Shown: one piece after another, positions 61,989-64,000 of the stretch | Position numbering within the stretch: position 1 is the stretch's first letter | Layout: every line of letters starts with the position of its first letter | Assembly (NCBI RefSeq): GCF_023169885.1 | Contig: NZ_AP025516.1 | Location: forward strand, 1,883,501-1,947,500 | Direction of reading: 5' to 3' | DNA: 64,000 nucleotides | Source of the DNA: Desulfofustis limnaeus | Lineage (GTDB): Bacteria; Desulfobacterota; Desulfobulbia; Desulfobulbales; Desulfocapsaceae | Notes under the pieces: generated by a model | What the model saw: the letters and a program-made list of their open reading frames with translations, nothing else | Told to the model about the DNA's origin: nothing | Databases searched by the model: none | Program-made: the position numbers and the translations under genes

Positions 61989-64000
61989 TTACGCTTTGGC
62001 AATCTTTTTCTGATACCGATCGGCCAGACGATCCTTACCCTGTTGCCGATAGATATCCCGCAGTCCCTGCCAGACCTCGCTACGCGTCTGTTTTTGTGCG
62101 CCGCATCGGCGAAACTGCAGGAGTGCCTGCTCCAAGTGACCACATGCCTGCAACCCCTGGGCCCAGCGTAGCACGAGGCCGACCTCCTTGTTTTCGGTCA
62201 TTTCCACCGCTTTTTCCAGTAGTCGCAAGGCAATATCATCCCCTTCCCCCTGCTTCAGGTAGACGGCGCCCAGGAGGCTGAGCGACTCGGCATCGGTTTC
62301 ATCGTAGGTCAGAGCCCGTTGCAACCAATGACCAGCCTCCGTCAGATGGCCCAGGTGGTAATGGCTGCTGCCGATATAGCGGCAGCAGGCCCCGGCCGCA
62401 GGGCTGGGCTTGTGCTCCTCGTACCAGCGCGTCAACGCCATGACACAGCGTTGATGGTCACCGGTTTTAAAGAGCGACACACCGTATTGATAGCAAAGAT
62501 CACCGTAGACGCTTTTCTCGTCGGCATCGTTCTCGTCATAGACCTCCAGCGCCCGTGAGAACAAGGCGACAGCCTCAGCGAACTGACCCGTTGCCTGCAT
62601 ACCGAGACCGCAATTATAACAAGCCACGAAGTTATCGGGGTCCACCGCCAAAACGCGCCGGAACGACTCGACCGCAGCGGAGGTCCGATTCAACATGGTA
62701 TAGGTCACGCCCAGGCTGTTGAGCAGATTGGTGTCATGTTCCGCCCACAGCAGCCCTTGTCGATACTCCTTGACCGCGGCAAACCAGTCTCCCTCAGCGA
62801 AGTAGGCATCGCCGCTGATGTTGAGACTGAGGGCGTCAAGCACGACAACGCTGTTCGGCTCGAGAAAGGACGCATGCAGCAGGGCCTTGAGGGTATTCTT
62901 CAGCAAGACGGCGATGCTGGCGCCCTGGTCGGGATAGCAGCTAATTCCAGCAGATAGGCTGCATTCGCCAGACGCATTGACAACCTCCTTGATGATCTGC
63001 CGGGCCCAGTGGTACGCCTCGTCACCGCCTCGTTCCGGCAAGATCACCACCTGATCACCATCCATGACCAGGCTCTGATACCTGCCGAGACTTTCATCAA
63101 GTAGGCGTTTCCGCTCGTCCGTCCATCGGCCTCCTGGTCGTAGGCACACCAGCGCAAAGGAGGCCAGACCGCGACAGCGGTGGCGCAGCCAGGCGGTAAT
63201 CCTTGGGCACACGGGTCGAAAAAGGGGTTGCTCGGAGTTGGCGAGCGTCTCATAATCGCAAAACGCGAACGGACCGCGACCGCAGGCCCTTTCCAGAGCC
63301 TGCCAGGCTTCATCTATGGCTCGTTTGGGGTCGCTCAGGCCTATCGCGTCATCACTTCGGCCTCCCCCAAGACTCCGGCAACCGCAATGCACCCGGCGGC
63401 AGCCGTTGCGCTTCAAAAGCGTAATCAAGGTGAGGCAAAAATCCTTGAGAAACGCACGCGGCTGCTTGTCGACGAGAAAAGCGAAAACCCCCAGGCCAAG
63501 GTGAAACAGGGGAAAATGGAACCGATTATGTTCCTTGAGAAGAACCGCCTCGGCTTGCAGGTGGGCAAACCGGTCATGGGGGTAGCGCGCCATGGGGCTT
63601 GCTTCCACCAAAACAAGGTGGGCAGACGGGCTCCCGGCGAAAAGCGCCACGGCATCCAGGAAATGGTGTGCCTGGTAGCAGGCGGTTATCGGATCGAGTG
63701 CGTCACGCTTGATTCTTGTCAATTCCGCACAGATGAACGTACCAGTCTCCGCCAGCCATTCCCGAGACGCCTTTTCGACCACCAACGGGTCGATTCCCAG
63801 GACTTCCACCACCAGACAGTGCCTGTTTTCTGCGGCCAGCGGAAATTGCAGGTTCCCTTCAATCGTCTTAACGGGCACCAGATCGGGCGTGGCAAAATCG
63901 TTTCCCTCGTCGAGCCCCTTGTCTTCCGTCAAGAAAAAGCGAACCGAGCCGGCCGTGGGAATGAACCTGAGGACACTTTTGCTGAAACGGTTGCTAAAAA
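61989..64000 (-). CDS. TPR-repeat protein with a degenerate GGDEF-like segment (5'-truncated by window edge)
   Basis: The frame remains open from a TTG at 63932 to the window edge, and the extra codons (NRFSKSVLRFIPTAGSVRFF) look protein-like, so the true start is outside. The visible ~670 residues hold an N-terminal unclear domain, a middle part reminiscent of a diguanylate cyclase without GGDEF (GDQVVILPERGGDEAYHWA, SAGISCYPDQG), and at least five TPR units toward the C-terminus (LLNSLGVTYTMLNRTSAAVE, FVACYNCGLGMQATGQFAEA). Likely a scaffold or signalling protein with no cyclase activity. Confidence 0.75.
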   Translation of the reverse strand, partial: FSNRFSKSVLRFIPTAGSVRFFLTEDKGLDEGNDFATPDLVPVKTIEGNLQFPLAAENRHCLVVEVLGIDPLVVEKASREWLAETGTFICAELTRIKRDALDPITACYQAHHFLDAVALFAGSPSAHLVLVEASPMARYPHDRFAHLQAEAVLLKEHNRFHFPLFHLGLGVFAFLVDKQPRAFLKDFCLTLITLLKRNGCRRVHCGCRSLGGGRSDDAIGLSDPKRAIDEAWQALERACGRGPFAFCDYETLANSEQPLFRPVCPRITAWLRHRCRGLASFALVCLRPGGRWTDERKRLLDESLGRYQSLVMDGDQVVILPERGGDEAYHWARQIIKEVVNASGECSLSAGISCYPDQGASIAVLLKNTLKALLHASFLEPNSVVVLDALSLNISGDAYFAEGDWFAAVKEYRQGLLWAEHDTNLLNSLGVTYTMLNRTSAAVESFRRVLAVDPDNFVACYNCGLGMQATGQFAEAVALFSRALEVYDENDADEKSVYGDLCYQYGVSLFKTGDHQRCVMALTRWYEEHKPSPAAGACCRYIGSSHYHLGHLTEAGHWLQRALTYDETDAESLSLLGAVYLKQGEGDDIALRLLEKAVEMTENKEVGLVLRWAQGLQACGHLEQALLQFRRCGAQKQTRSEVWQGLRDIYRQQGKDRLADRYQKKIAKA

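Noticed and set aside
1..64000. CRISPR array, prophage or insertion sequence
   Set aside because: No regularly spaced short repeats, no cas, phage or transposase motifs were seen on either strand.

Overview
The window is GC-rich, gene-dense chromosomal DNA of a Gram-negative, anaerobic-type bacterium. The gene content (tungsten-type aldehyde ferredoxin oxidoreductase with its own MoeA pair, a nine-heme cytochrome lipoprotein, a Kdo transferase, type IV pilus PilT, a standalone IMP cyclohydrolase, sucrose synthase plus sucrose-phosphate synthase) points to Desulfobacterota, most likely a marine or brackish relative of the Desulfobulbales. That placement is inferred from gene content; no rRNA or marker phylogeny is available here. 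I see no CRISPR array, prophage, transposase or rRNA. One tRNA (Thr, anticodon CGT) is present.

Layout. 1-4.1 kb: the 3' part of sucrose synthase, convergent with a sucrose-phosphate synthase that carries its own phosphatase domain. 4.1-5.8 kb: two small unknown genes and one copy of a dispersed ~190-bp repeat with two perfect hairpins. 5.8-11.3 kb: SLC13-type anion transporter, a PAS protein, an unknown protein, and a telA/xpaC pair preceded by an untracked 29-residue membrane microprotein. 11.5-14.9 kb: tRNA-Thr with promoter and terminator, a TorD-like chaperone overlapping a nonaheme cytochrome lipoprotein, and RlpA. 15-20.1 kb: trpEGDCF (no trpBA) and rpsT. 20.4-25.9 kb: a cyclic-nucleotide-binding/DUF4388 protein, then hslR-purH(N)-purN-pyrR-U32. 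26.3-27.3 kb: folE2 behind an 8-codon overlapping leader ORF, and a small membrane protein.

27.8-31.2 kb: a complete QseE-QseG-QseF (GlrK/GlrR) signalling module. 31.3-35.2 kb: aminotransferase, VOC protein, DarP and GpmI. 35.3-41.2 kb: a tungsten/molybdenum operon (unknown 201-residue protein, moeA, moeA fused to a periplasmic-binding-like domain, AOR, MoaD-like protein) ending in a 13-bp GC-rich terminator. 41.2-43.1 kb: acylphosphatase and a double-ATPase ABC protein. 43.1-53.5 kb: a surface-glycan cluster on the minus strand (sulfotransferase, three GT2 enzymes, a large HAD protein, an 80-residue protein, a polytopic membrane protein), interrupted by the second repeat copy. 53.6-64 kb: uvrC, rsmE, waaA, comEC, pilT, a LOG-family enzyme and a TPR protein running off the right edge.

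Working together: the sucrose genes can make and split sucrose, probably as a compatible solute or storage carbon. The AOR operon couples an oxidoreductase to its own cofactor-insertion enzymes. The QseEGF module reads the envelope and drives sigma-54 promoters. The glycan cluster probably builds a sulfated surface polymer. The least explained items are the two-copy repeat, the 29-residue microprotein before xpaC, the folE2 leader ORF, the orphan TorD/nonaheme pair and the 201-residue protein at the head of the AOR operon.
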